A stretch of DNA of 64,000 nt from Lachnospiraceae bacterium (GCA_019421365.1 JAHZFJ010000005.1:108401-172400); one strand, 5' to 3'. Counted from the stretch's first letter, positions 8,633 through 17,793 are shown. Made by a program: numbers and translations. The notes: generated by a model from the sequence alone, not told the origin.

Positions 8633-9290
8633 TCAAGGAATCATCGATATGTTAAAGACAGGATTGTTTGAAAGTCTTTATATGATTTTGGTATCTACCC
8701 TTGTAGGGTATTTACTAGGATTACCAATGGGTATTGTATTAACGATTACTGATGAAGATGGAATAAAACCCAATAGAGTCATTTATAAGATACTAGATGT
8801 ATTCTCTAATATTGTACGAAGTATACCATTTCTAATTCTTGTAATATTAATAATTCCATTTACAAGACTTTTACTTGGTAAGAGTTATGGTCCAACTGCA
8901 ACCATTGTTCCATTAGTAGTTGCAGCAGCGCCATTCATTGCTAGAATGGTAGAATCTTCACTTAAGGAAGTTGATCACGGAGTTATTGAAGCAGCACAAA
9001 GTATGGGGGCTTCTACGTGGACGATAATTTACAAGGTACTTTTAGTAGAGGCACGAACTCCATTAATCGTTGGAGCAACGATTGTAACTGGAACAATTCT
9101 TGGTTACTCTGCAATGGCAGGGGCAGTAGGTGGCGGCGGTTTAGGTGATATAGCTATCCGTTATGGTTACTATCGCTATCAAACCGACATTATGATAGTA
9201 ACAGTTATAATACTTATTGTATTAGTTCAGTTATTCCAAGGTATAGGAATGTTCTTATCAAAGCGCTTAGATAAGAGAAGTACTAAATAA
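8625..9290 (+). CDS. metI: Methionine ABC transporter permease
   Basis: Integral membrane subunit with five or so hydrophobic segments, forming the channel with MetN. The EAA-type cytoplasmic loop EAAQSMGASTWTIIYKVLL, which docks on the ATPase, is present. Start chosen: ATG at 8625, directly after GAGGAGGTGG and overlapping the metN end; this gives 221 residues. A TTG at 8607 would start inside the ribosome site and is rejected. The close overlap indicates translational coupling. Confidence 0.94.
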   Translation: MFDQGIIDMLKTGLFESLYMILVSTLVGYLLGLPMGIVLTITDEDGIKPNRVIYKILDVFSNIVRSIPFLILVILIIPFTRLLLGKSYGPTATIVPLVVAAAPFIARMVESSLKEVDHGVIEAAQSMGASTWTIIYKVLLVEARTPLIVGATIVTGTILGYSAMAGAVGGGGLGDIAIRYGYYRYQTDIMIVTVIILIVLVQLFQGIGMFLSKRLDKRSTK

Positions 9291-9325
9291 AAGCGTTTTA
9301 TGTAATTATAAAAGGAGGAAGTAAT

Positions 9326-10222
9326 ATGAAGAAAAAGTTATTAGCAGTAGTTATCGGAACTTTATTGTTGGTATCTTTAAGCGGATGTAAGAAAGCTGAC
9401 AATAATAATGCATCAAATTCAAGTAATCAGCAACCAGTAGAGACAACAGGAACAGAAGATACGGCAGAAACAGAAGAAATAGTGAAAAAAGGAACAATTA
9501 CAGTAGCAGCATCTACAACGCCACATGCAGAGATTCTTGAACAAGCGAAGAAAATCTTAGCTAACGATGGTTGGGACTTACAAGTTACAGAATTCAGTGA
9601 TTATGTACAACCAAATTTAGTAGTAGAAAGTGGAGATTTTGATGCAAATTATTTTCAACACATTCCTTATTTGGAACAATTTAATGAAGAACAAGGAACA
9701 CATTTAGTGAATGCAGGTGGTATCCATTATGAACCATTTGGTATCTATCCAGGAAAAAAGAAAGATATATCAGAAATCGAAAAAGGTGATGTAATTGCTG
9801 TTCCTAATGATACTACAAATGAAGCTAGAGCTTTATTGTTATTACAAGCCAATGGAATTATCACATTAAAAGATGGAGTAGGTCTTGAAGCTACTGTTAA
9901 GGATATCGTTGACAACCCATATGGTGTTAAGATTCAAGAATTAGAAGCTGCTCAAGTATCTAGAGTAATTCCTGAAGTAGCATTCGTAGTATTAAATGGT
10001 AACTATGCATTAGAAGCAGGATTCTCTGTAGGAAAAGATGCAGTTGCATATGAGTCATCAGAATCAGAAGCTGCTAAGACTTATGTTAATGTTATTGCAG
10101 TAAAAGAAGGTAACGAAAACAATGAAGGTATCAAAAAGTTGATTGAAGTTTTAAAATCAGATGAAGTTAAGCAATTCATCAACGATACTTATGATGGAGC
10201 TGTAGTACCTTTTGAAGAGTAA
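9326..10222 (+). CDS. metQ: Methionine-binding lipoprotein
   Basis: Extracellular substrate receptor of the importer (NlpA/MetQ family, 298 residues). A lipoprotein signal MKKKLLAVVIGTLLLVSLSGC places the lipidated cysteine at residue 21. It is followed by an Asn/Ser/Glu/Thr-rich tether to about residue 55. The mature fold starts KKGTITVAASTTPHAEILEQ and contains the family's DFDANYFQHIPYLEQFN segment. It is preceded by AAAGGAGGAAG and ends the operon, with a terminator at 10261. Confidence 0.95.
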   Translation: MKKKLLAVVIGTLLLVSLSGCKKADNNNASNSSNQQPVETTGTEDTAETEEIVKKGTITVAASTTPHAEILEQAKKILANDGWDLQVTEFSDYVQPNLVVESGDFDANYFQHIPYLEQFNEEQGTHLVNAGGIHYEPFGIYPGKKKDISEIEKGDVIAVPNDTTNEARALLLLQANGIITLKDGVGLEATVKDIVDNPYGVKIQELEAAQVSRVIPEVAFVVLNGNYALEAGFSVGKDAVAYESSESEAAKTYVNVIAVKEGNENNEGIKKLIEVLKSDEVKQFINDTYDGAVVPFEE

Positions 10223-10260
10223 TATATTATAAAATAAAAGAAAATCCATACAAGGAAAAG

Positions 10261-10300
10261 CTCGTGAAGGTTTGAAATAATAACTGTTCACGAGTTTTTT
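10261..10300 (+). terminator. Rho-independent terminator after metQ
   Basis: CTCGTGAA (10261-10268) pairs perfectly with TTCACGAG (10287-10294), followed immediately by six T residues. It ends the metNIQ transcript. Confidence 0.85.
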
Positions 10301-10449
10301 GGCTGTTTCCATATAATATACTTATCTGTAACCAATCAAAGTTCTTAATGCATTATATTGATAAATAGAAAAGAATTAACGTATCCTATTATCATAAAAG
10401 AATGAAAATGCCGAAACATAATATGGAATTCGTTGGGAATGGAGTAAAT

Positions 10450-11121
10450 ATGGAAGTTACAATTTTAATAGCAGAAGATGATCCTTTTTTACGAGGATTG
10501 ATACGGGATATGTTAAAGAAGGAATCTTATACGGTTATAGAAGCAAAGAACGGTATTGAAGCATTGCAATTCTTCTATGACAACAATGCAATCGATCTAA
10601 TTATATTGGATGTTATGATGCCAGAATTATCAGGATGGCAGGTTCTTGACGAAATACGGATGCAATCGGATACACCTGTTGTTATGTTAACAGCCCTAGG
10701 CGATGAACGAAATGAATTACAAGGACTTCATGCAGGGGCAGACGATTATATTACAAAACCATTTAGTTATCCAATCTTTATAGCTAGGATTAAAACTCTC
10801 CTACGTAAGATAGAGAAAAATAAAATAGCAACGTTACAATGTTGTGAGATAATGATGAATAAGTTAGAACATAAAGTTTATGTCAAAGAGGAAGAAGTTA
10901 TTCTGAATAACAAGGAATATCAGCTGTTAGAATATTTTATGAATAACAAGGGACTTACTTTGACAAGAGATATGTTAATAAATCAAGTGTGGGGGCCTGA
11001 TTTTGATGGAGAAAGTCGTTCACTTGATACTAATATCAAAACGCTGAGAGCTAAATTACAAGATGCCGGAAGATATATTCGAACAATCCGTGGGACAGGG
11101 TACCGTCTTGAGGAACTTTGA
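10450..11121 (+). CDS. OmpR-family response regulator
   Basis: Cytoplasmic DNA-binding regulator partnered with the following histidine kinase. The receiver domain has acidic pocket EDD (9-11), phospho-acceptor D54 in IILDVMMPE and the KPF lysine. The winged-helix output domain occupies about residues 125-223 and ends RTIRGTGYRLEEL. Start chosen: ATG at 10450 after GGAATGGAG (224 codons with stop), which begins at the normal first strand MEVTILIAEDD. An upstream in-frame ATG at 10402 has no ribosome site. The adjacent secreted hydrolase suggests it responds to an extracellular glycan or envelope signal, but that is inference. Confidence 0.9.
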   Translation: MEVTILIAEDDPFLRGLIRDMLKKESYTVIEAKNGIEALQFFYDNNAIDLIILDVMMPELSGWQVLDEIRMQSDTPVVMLTALGDERNELQGLHAGADDYITKPFSYPIFIARIKTLLRKIEKNKIATLQCCEIMMNKLEHKVYVKEEEVILNNKEYQLLEYFMNNKGLTLTRDMLINQVWGPDFDGESRSLDTNIKTLRAKLQDAGRYIRTIRGTGYRLEEL

Positions 11122-11144
11122 AAGAATGAAAAGGAGGAGAATAA

Positions 11145-12554
11145 TTGAAGATAACGAATAAACTTATATTAGTTTTTACTAGTTTTACAATTCTATTGGT
11201 AGGTATGGGAATCTTCATGAATCAAGCCTTCCTAGAAAAATATTATATCTATAAGACTGAGAGAAGTTTTTTACAATTTCAAAAAGAGATTGAAGACGTA
11301 TACCTGAATTCTACTGAAGAAATCAATGCATTTATATCAGAAATAGATAAAGATGAAGGTGTGAATATATTGATTCTAGATAAAAATATGAAAGTTTTGC
11401 ATTCCTCCTATTTTAAAAATCGGATTGAGGATATTGTGGTATCGAAGAAGATACAGAATATGATCAAGAGATATTATCTATGGCAGGAAGAGGGACATAT
11501 GTATCAAGTACTCGAAAGAAATAATGGATTACCACCCAAGATTTTCTTCACCTCAACATTAGGCGATGATGTGTTCCTTGTAATTACCAAATCTGTTAAA
11601 GGGATTCGAGAGAGTGTAGCTGTAGCCAGTGAATTTTATCTAGCTTCAGGTATTGTTATGATTGCCATTGGTATCGTAGGAGTGCTTTATTTGTCTCGTA
11701 GAATTTCTGGTCCTATTATAAAGATGAATCATATAGCAAGGGATATGAGCCATCTAGAATTTGGCGAGAAGATTGAAATACAGTCCAATGATGAAATTGG
11801 AGAATTAGCAATAAGTATCAACTTATTATCAGATAAATTAAGTAATAGTATTAAATCTTTACAAGATGATATCGAGGAAAGAAAGGTACTTGTTCGTGAT
11901 ATATCACATGAACTAAAGACGCCGATTGCGGTTATCAAAGGTTATGTAGAAGGCTTAAAATATAATGTAGTTGAGGAAGAACAAGCAAGAGATAAATACT
12001 ATGATGTAATTGTAGATGAATGTGATCGAATTAATGAGTTGGTAAAGGAATTATTAGATCTTTCTAAGTTAGAGGGGATGTCTTCAGAATTGCAGATATC
12101 GCAAGTTTCAATGAGAAATTTGATTGATGATTCTATTGAAAAATTACAGCATATCGCAGATATGAGAAGTATAGATATTAGGTTTACATGCGAGGAAGAT
12201 ATAGTAGTCAATGTAGATGAACATCTGATAGAAAGAGTGATTAGTAATTTGCTAAGTAATGCTATCAAATACGCGAATTCGTCAGGGTATGTTGAAATTG
12301 ATCTCAAAGAGAAAAGCCAAGGCTGTGAACTAAGGATCTTTAATACAGGAGCTAATATACCGACAGAAAGCTTGGATCAAATCTTTAATGTATTCTACAA
12401 AGTGGATCAGGTAAGAGGACGAGATGATGAAGGGCATGGAATCGGGCTAGCTATTGTAAAGAGGATTATGGATATGCATAAAGGAACGTATTTTGTAGAG
12501 AATGAAAGTAATGGAGTAACATTTACTATATTGATACCAAAGTTTTCACCGTAA
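11145..12554 (+). CDS. Membrane sensor histidine kinase
   Basis: Partner kinase of the preceding regulator, 469 residues. TM1 is about 7-27, an extracytoplasmic sensor domain about 30-160, TM2 about 163-183, and a HAMP linker about 184-240. The HisKA box has H255 in RDISHELKTPIAVIKGYVEG, and the HATPase domain carries the N box NLLSNAIKYA and GHGIGLAIV. The start is TTG, 9 bases after AAGGAGGAG; no better ATG exists. It is co-transcribed with the regulator (24-base gap) and followed after 44 bases by the secreted glycosidase gene. Confidence 0.92.
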   Translation: MKITNKLILVFTSFTILLVGMGIFMNQAFLEKYYIYKTERSFLQFQKEIEDVYLNSTEEINAFISEIDKDEGVNILILDKNMKVLHSSYFKNRIEDIVVSKKIQNMIKRYYLWQEEGHMYQVLERNNGLPPKIFFTSTLGDDVFLVITKSVKGIRESVAVASEFYLASGIVMIAIGIVGVLYLSRRISGPIIKMNHIARDMSHLEFGEKIEIQSNDEIGELAISINLLSDKLSNSIKSLQDDIEERKVLVRDISHELKTPIAVIKGYVEGLKYNVVEEEQARDKYYDVIVDECDRINELVKELLDLSKLEGMSSELQISQVSMRNLIDDSIEKLQHIADMRSIDIRFTCEEDIVVNVDEHLIERVISNLLSNAIKYANSSGYVEIDLKEKSQGCELRIFNTGANIPTESLDQIFNVFYKVDQVRGRDDEGHGIGLAIVKRIMDMHKGTYFVENESNGVTFTILIPKFSP

Positions 12555-12598
12555 TTTCACGTTGGTTTATTAAGATGAAAAAAAGGAGGTAGAAGATT

Positions 12599-14584
12599 AT
12601 GGAACAAACTAGTAAAAGAAGAAGTAAATTAAAGTTGCTTATAGCTTGTCTATTAATTGTTATAACATTATCTTCAAGTTTGATTGTTTCCTGTACAGTC
12701 AATTCAAAATTCATTACAGCCCAGAGTAATATAGCTATAGATCCATGGGAATATCAAAAAATATTAGGAAAGGGGATGGACGTAGATTGGTGTAAGACTT
12801 CAACAGGTAGAAAAAATTATAACGAGCAAGCGGTTAAAGATTTTAAAGCAGCAGGAATAAGTCATGTTAGGATTCGTATTAAAGATAAAGCAACAGAGGA
12901 TTTATTAAAGGATCTAGATAGACAAATCAATGATTGTCTTACAAATGGTTTAATACCTGTAATTGCATATCAGGCTGATGAATTCAAAAATGAACCAACA
13001 GAAGAGAATATCGCTCAAGTTGTTGAGTGGTGGTCTACAGTGGCTAACCGTTATAAGGATATCTCTCATTTGGTATCTTTTGACTTATTGATAGAAGCGA
13101 CAGATGCATTGAACAAACAGCCGGAAAAATTAAATGAAATTTATGAACGTTTAGTAACGGAAATTCGGAAGACGAATGAGACTCGTATTATTATGATATC
13201 GCCAAGATTACGTTCTGACGCAGCGTACCTTTCGGAATTAAAGATTCCAACGAAACACAATGGATATCTAATGGTGGAATGGCATTTCTATGCATCGTGC
13301 CCAAGTAAGACAAATGAACGTAAGCTTTGGACAACAGGAACACAAGAAGAAAAGAAGAAAATAACAGATAAAATACGATTAGCATTAGAATTTCAAGAAA
13401 AGAATAATATCCCGACCTGGGTAGGAGCATGGATGGCTGGGAATTATAATGATGGGAATGATTATACAGTAGAAGAACAAGTTGTTTTTGCTACATATAT
13501 GACAGAGCAATTAACAAAAGCAGGAATACCATTTGCAATTAACTCTGATACAAAATTTTATAATCGAGAGACAAATACATGGATTGAAACGATGAAACCA
13601 GTATTCAACACAGTTTTTGGAAAATCTCAAGATGATTCAACTAGTCAAGATACTGAGAGCTATGCAAAAGGAATACAGGTAGGATTTAATGCAAAAGGAA
13701 GTTTATCGGTGAAAGAACAAAGTTCATACCTAAGTAAGCAATTAGAATCATGGAAGAAGGATAAGGTGGATACAAGCAAGATTTGGATTCGTCTTCAAGG
13801 TGGTACGATATCACAAAAAACATATCCAAAAGATTGGTCAAACGATGAGTGTGAACGATGGGCTCAAATTCAAAAGAAGTATAAGATAAAGCTGATTTTT
13901 GTTGTAAATCTTAACGATACCGCTTCTAGCCAATTAGGTTTATATAAGAAAATGGTGAAAGCAGGTCTTAAGTTCTCTGCAATTGAATTAGGGAATGAAC
14001 AATACCTTGCTCGCTACAAAACTTCATTAACAAATAAGTATGATGAGGTTACAAAACGTACATCAGCTATGACTCCAGCTAAATACATTAAGTTATGCAA
14101 TGAATATATCAAAGTAATGAAAACGTATAAATTACCATTTTATGTTCAATTTGCTCCAGAGAATTCTTCAAACAAAGATTATGCTGCGTGGAATAAAGAA
14201 ATAGCAAAAGCAATTAATGATGAGAAGTTCTTATCGACTAATATGCATGGAACAATTCATCTATATGAAAGAAACGGTAGTGGTAGTTTGAATGAGAAAC
14301 AGATTTCATCTATTAGAAAATTAGTGAACAAACCGATTCATATGGCTGTTACAGAATCTGGTGTTGTAGACAAAAGTGGAAAATTAACAGAGAAGCAGTA
14401 CATTAATCAAGAAGTAGCATTAACAAAACGTCTCTTAAAGGAGATGAAAAAGGGAGATATCATCCTTAATCAAGTTTTATATACCGACTATAAAACTATT
14501 GGTTCAGCAGTACTTCATAGTAAAAGTAAGGGGATAACCAATAAGGGGAAAGCCATCTATAAATTGTTTAAACAATTTTGGTAA
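12599..14584 (+). CDS. Secreted two-module glycoside hydrolase (GH5-like plus clan GH-A-like)
   Basis: Extracytoplasmic protein of 661 residues, with a basic amino end, one hydrophobic segment (about 11-31) and a possible lipobox LIVSC (C32). Module 1 (about 45-340) has GH5/cellulase-like features: MDVDWC, SHVRIRI, FDLLIEATDA with candidate acid/base E166, and VEWHFYASC. Where a nucleophile Glu is expected it reads PTWVGAWMAG, with Ala277. Module 2 (about 355-661) reads GIQVGFNAKGSLS, then IELGNEQYLA (E467) and MAVTESGVVD (E586), the spacing of a clan GH-A acid/base and nucleophile. The ATG follows AAAAGGAGGTAGAAGATT. It lies just after a two-component system and may be its target. Module families and substrate are inferred. 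Confidence 0.72.
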   Translation: MEQTSKRRSKLKLLIACLLIVITLSSSLIVSCTVNSKFITAQSNIAIDPWEYQKILGKGMDVDWCKTSTGRKNYNEQAVKDFKAAGISHVRIRIKDKATEDLLKDLDRQINDCLTNGLIPVIAYQADEFKNEPTEENIAQVVEWWSTVANRYKDISHLVSFDLLIEATDALNKQPEKLNEIYERLVTEIRKTNETRIIMISPRLRSDAAYLSELKIPTKHNGYLMVEWHFYASCPSKTNERKLWTTGTQEEKKKITDKIRLALEFQEKNNIPTWVGAWMAGNYNDGNDYTVEEQVVFATYMTEQLTKAGIPFAINSDTKFYNRETNTWIETMKPVFNTVFGKSQDDSTSQDTESYAKGIQVGFNAKGSLSVKEQSSYLSKQLESWKKDKVDTSKIWIRLQGGTISQKTYPKDWSNDECERWAQIQKKYKIKLIFVVNLNDTASSQLGLYKKMVKAGLKFSAIELGNEQYLARYKTSLTNKYDEVTKRTSAMTPAKYIKLCNEYIKVMKTYKLPFYVQFAPENSSNKDYAAWNKEIAKAINDEKFLSTNMHGTIHLYERNGSGSLNEKQISSIRKLVNKPIHMAVTESGVVDKSGKLTEKQYINQEVALTKRLLKEMKKGDIILNQVLYTDYKTIGSAVLHSKSKGITNKGKAIYKLFKQFW

Positions 14585-14629
14585 AAATTCTTAATTAAAT
14601 ACAAATAATTAATACTCATTTGACGCAAT

Positions 14630-14646
14630 ATAGTTACTGTAACTAT
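14630..14646. promoter_or_regulatory. Perfect palindrome upstream of the sugar kinase promoter
   Basis: ATAGTTAC, one base, GTAACTAT: 8-base perfect arms centred at 14638, about 26 bases upstream of the -35 box at 14672. Position and symmetry suggest a binding site for a dimeric regulator. The arms are too short and lack a T tract for a terminator. No candidate regulator is adjacent. Confidence 0.45.
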
Positions 14647-14671
14647 GAAAAAATTAACAATATATTTTTAG

Positions 14672-14700
14672 TTGAAATCGAAACTAAAATGTAATATAGT
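14672..14700 (+). promoter_or_regulatory. Promoter of the PfkB-family kinase
   Basis: TTGAAA (14672-14677), 17-base spacer, TATAGT (14695-14700), about 54 bases before the start codon. Confidence 0.6.
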
Positions 14701-14753
14701 AGAAAATACAAATTTATAAAAAAGAGCAAAACAGTAGGGAGAAGAAGTGTCAA

Positions 14754-15707
14754 ATGAGTATTAAAAATGAACCATATATGTTAGTCTTTGGTGTTTCCGT
14801 GTATGATATTATTGGATTTACCTATCAAAATTATAGAGCGCAGGATTCTAATCCTGGAAACGTTAGAGTTTCATTTGGTGGAGTGTGCCGAAATATTGCA
14901 GAAAATATGGCAAGATTACACGTGAACACTAAGTTCATATCCATAATTGGTAACGATGAAAAGGGAAGAAGCATTCTCAAAGCAGCAGAAGACATTAATT
15001 TGGATATGAAAGATTCATTAATTGTGGAAGGAGAATCCACACCAACATACATGGCGATTCTTAATGAACAAGGTGAGATGGAATCAGCGATTGTTGATAT
15101 GAAAATTACGGATAATGTAACAGAAGAATTCATTGATAGTAAAGCAGACATTATAAGAAATGCTGAATATATGGTTCTTGATACAGACAATCCTAAAATA
15201 CTTGAGTATTTATTAACAACATATAAAGATGAGACAAGATTCGTATTAGATCCAGTTTCTGCATCGAAGGTTGCGAGAATCAAACATCTAGTTCCTTACT
15301 TCCACACCATTAAGCCAAATCGTTTAGAGGCAGAAGTGCTTTGTGGATTTGAATTAAAGAATAAAGAAGATGTAAGAAAAGCTGGAGCATATTTCCGTAG
15401 TGTAGGTGTACAGAATGTATTCATTAGTCTAGATGCTGATGGTATCTATTATAATAATGGAGAATGTGAAGGAATCATTAAAGCGAATAAAGTATCAGTA
15501 GTGAATGTTACTGGTGCAGGGGATTCCTGTGTAGCTGGTTTAGGTTACGGATTTATGAATGAGCTATCTATCGTAGACACCGTCAAATATGCGATTGCAA
15601 TGTCAGCTATTACGATCTCACATGCGGAGACAATTCACCCTAATATGGGACAATCCATTGTAGAACAATATCTACAACGAATGGAATGGGTAGAAGAAGT
15701 ATTTTAA
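14754..15707 (+). CDS. PfkB-family sugar kinase, probably pseudouridine kinase
   Basis: Cytoplasmic ribokinase-fold ATP-dependent kinase, 317 residues. The amino-terminal signature SFGGVCRNIAENMARL resembles pseudouridine kinases (PsuK/YeiC) rather than ribokinase or fructokinase. The carboxy-terminal anion-hole motif VTGAGDSCVAG supplies the catalytic Asp. IKPNRLEAEVLCG is the usual PfkB segment. The ATG at 14754 follows AGGGAGAAG. No pseudouridine glycosidase (psuG) is adjacent, which weakens the pathway assignment. The PfkB family is certain; the substrate is inferred from the N-terminal motif. Confidence 0.8.
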   Translation: MSIKNEPYMLVFGVSVYDIIGFTYQNYRAQDSNPGNVRVSFGGVCRNIAENMARLHVNTKFISIIGNDEKGRSILKAAEDINLDMKDSLIVEGESTPTYMAILNEQGEMESAIVDMKITDNVTEEFIDSKADIIRNAEYMVLDTDNPKILEYLLTTYKDETRFVLDPVSASKVARIKHLVPYFHTIKPNRLEAEVLCGFELKNKEDVRKAGAYFRSVGVQNVFISLDADGIYYNNGECEGIIKANKVSVVNVTGAGDSCVAGLGYGFMNELSIVDTVKYAIAMSAITISHAETIHPNMGQSIVEQYLQRMEWVEEVF

Positions 15708-15757
15708 GAAATAATGTAGAAATGTGATGCAATATTTTGTAAATAAAGGTATAATGT

Positions 15758-15817
15758 AACTTATCAGAGGGAAATCAAGCACGAACGTAGTGAGTATTTG
15801 ATTTCACCTGATAAGTT
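15758..15817. repeat. Large imperfect hairpin in the kinase-pectinesterase gap
   Basis: AACTTATCAG (15758-15767) pairs with CTGATAAGTT (15808-15817), and GAAATCAA (15771-15778) pairs with TTGATTTC (15798-15805). The loop contains ACGAACGTAGTGAGTA. Two small hairpins follow (GAACGAAGTTC near 15826 and GGAACTTGTTCC near 15853), then the terminator at 15872. The whole 160-base block is structured and holds no gene. Confidence 0.7.
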
Positions 15818-15871
15818 AGCGAAAGAACGAAGTTCTAGAGGTATTACGCGAAGGAACTTGTTCCGATGTGT

Positions 15872-15915
15872 AACTTATGCGAAGTGATAAATAACTTCTC
15901 ATAAGTTATTTTATT
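15872..15915 (+). terminator. Terminator-like hairpin just upstream of the pectin methylesterase
   Basis: AACTTATGCGAAGT (15872-15885) pairs with ACTTCTCATAAGTT (15894-15907) with one mismatch, and TTATT-rich sequence follows. It ends about 30 bases before the next ATG. Its AACTTAT/ATAAGTT arms match those of the hairpin at 15758-15817, so alternative pairing between the two is possible. Either it ends the kinase transcript or it attenuates the pectinesterase gene. Confidence 0.6.
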
Positions 15916-15941
15916 ATTCAGAGTAGTAGAAAGTTGGGGGA

Positions 15942-16868
15942 ATGATGGAGCAAGTTATTATAGTTGCAAAAGATGGAAGTGGGGATTATATAGATATACA
16001 GTCTGCAATTGATGCGGTTCCTGCTGGTAATGCAGAACCTATTACAATACGTATTCGTGAAGGGATTTACAAACAAGTAATTACAATCCGAGAGGATCAA
16101 TCTCATATTAAACTTGTAGGAGAAGGCATCGATAAAACCGTTATTACCTATGATAATTATGCGGGTCTCGTTAATGAACAAGGTGAAAAATTGGGTACGT
16201 TTAGAAGTCCCACGGTTTTTGTTAACGGAAGCCATATTACTGCAGTAGGAATAACATTTGAGAATTCGTATTTCCAAAAAGGTTTTGATGCGATGGGCAG
16301 GCAAGCAGTAGCGGTAAGTACTAGTGGAGAATGTAATACTTTCATTGAGTGTTCTTTCAAAGGATATCAAGATACGTTATATGCTATGGAGGGTTCCTGT
16401 TATTTCTTTCATTGTTATCTTGAAGGAGATGTAGATTTTATATTTGGTGCAGCTCACGCAGTATTTGAAGAGTGTCAAATCCATTCCCTAGATAGGGGGT
16501 CTTTGACTGAGAATGGTTATGTGACTGCAGCTAGTACAAGAGCAAGAGATGAATTTGGATTTTTACTTATTAATTGTAAACTCACAGCAGATGAGGGGAT
16601 TGCAGAGAACTCAGTATATCTTGGAAGACCATGGCATCCAAGTATGCGAACAGAGCCTGTATGCTCTGCCACAGTGTTTAGGAACTGCGAATTAGGAGTA
16701 CATATTAGAAAAGATGGTTGGACGAGGATGCATGAGGCATATCCTGAAACTGAGCGATTATATGAATATGAGAATACTGGTTTAGGTGTATGTGTGAATG
16801 ATCAAAGAAGACAACTAACTACTGAAGAAGCTAAGGCTTACACTAAAGCAAATGTTTTAGGTTGGTAA
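15942..16868 (+). CDS. Pectin methylesterase (CE8), apparently cytoplasmic
   Basis: Hydrolyses methyl esters of galacturonate residues. Right-handed beta-helix family, 308 residues. Catalytic motifs are all visible: GYQDTLY (D144), DVDFIFGAAH (D165) and YLGRPWHP with the conserved Arg. It opens MMEQVIIVAKDGSGDYIDIQ, the normal first strand, with no signal peptide. It therefore probably acts on imported methylated oligogalacturonides rather than on polymeric pectin. The ribosome site GGGGGA precedes twin ATG codons at 15942 and 15945; either could start. No pectate lyase or polygalacturonase gene is next to it in the window. Confidence 0.93.
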   Translation: MMEQVIIVAKDGSGDYIDIQSAIDAVPAGNAEPITIRIREGIYKQVITIREDQSHIKLVGEGIDKTVITYDNYAGLVNEQGEKLGTFRSPTVFVNGSHITAVGITFENSYFQKGFDAMGRQAVAVSTSGECNTFIECSFKGYQDTLYAMEGSCYFFHCYLEGDVDFIFGAAHAVFEECQIHSLDRGSLTENGYVTAASTRARDEFGFLLINCKLTADEGIAENSVYLGRPWHPSMRTEPVCSATVFRNCELGVHIRKDGWTRMHEAYPETERLYEYENTGLGVCVNDQRRQLTTEEAKAYTKANVLGW

Positions 16869-16999
16869 CAAAAGAAAATACGATTAGCATATATACGTGT
16901 TGTATCTCGATTAAAACGTCTATGGACGATTTAATAATAAATGTATGATGTAAGAATGATGTTGTTCAAAAACAGCATTCATTAGGAAAGGATGAAATT

Positions 17000-17749
17000 A
17001 TGAAGTTACTTGACGGTAAAGTAGCCATTGTAACTGGCGGGACAAGAGGTATTGGATTAGCAATTGTTAAGAAGTATTTAGAACAAGGGGCTACAGTAGT
17101 TCTCTGTGGTTCTAGAGAAGAGACTGCAACAAAAGCAGTAGAAGAGTTAAAGGCAGAAGATCCTACATATAAGGTATCTGGTATTTGGACAGACCTATGT
17201 AATCATGAAGAGATTAACAGAGATTTTGAGAATGTAAAGAAAGAATATGGCTCAATTGATATATTAGTAAACAATGCTGGAATATCAGCTAGAGAATCTA
17301 TCTTTGAATATAATCCAGAAGAATTCGATAAGATTATGGATTTGAATGTGAATGCAGTTTTCTATTGTTCTCAAGCTGTTGCTAATATCATGAAAGAACA
17401 AGGTGGCGGTGTTATTCTTAATACTAGTTCAATGGTTAGTCTCTATGGACAGCAATCTGGTTGCGGATATCCTGCTTCTAAATTTGCTTTAAACGGTTTA
17501 ACGAAATCGTTAGCATTAGAACTTGCGCCTTATAAAATTCGTGTGAATGCAGTAGCACCAGGTGTTACGAGAACAGATATGGTAGCAAGCTTACCAGAAT
17601 CTATAATTCAACCTCTTATTGACACAATTCCGCTTGGTAGAGTGGGTGAACCTGAAGAAGTAGCAGATGCATTCGTATTCTTAGGTAGTAATATGTCAAG
17701 CTACATAACAGGCGTTGTATTGTCTGTAGATGGTGCAGCAAAGAACTAA
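17000..17749 (+). CDS. Short-chain dehydrogenase/reductase
   Basis: NAD(P)-dependent oxidoreductase of the classical SDR family, 249 residues. The cofactor loop is TGGTRGIG, the structural motif NNAG, the catalytic serine lies in NTSSMVSLYG, and the pair is YPASK. The carboxy end SSYITGVVLSVDGAAKN is typical. The ATG follows AGGAAAGGATGAAATT. The neighbouring pectinesterase makes a sugar-acid role (KduD-like) possible, but FabG-like or other SDR activities are equally compatible. A terminator follows at 17794. Confidence 0.88.
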   Translation: MKLLDGKVAIVTGGTRGIGLAIVKKYLEQGATVVLCGSREETATKAVEELKAEDPTYKVSGIWTDLCNHEEINRDFENVKKEYGSIDILVNNAGISARESIFEYNPEEFDKIMDLNVNAVFYCSQAVANIMKEQGGGVILNTSSMVSLYGQQSGCGYPASKFALNGLTKSLALELAPYKIRVNAVAPGVTRTDMVASLPESIIQPLIDTIPLGRVGEPEEVADAFVFLGSNMSSYITGVVLSVDGAAKN

Positions 17750-17793
17750 TAATCGAATTGAAATTAGATAGCTTGTAATATAGAAATTATTGT

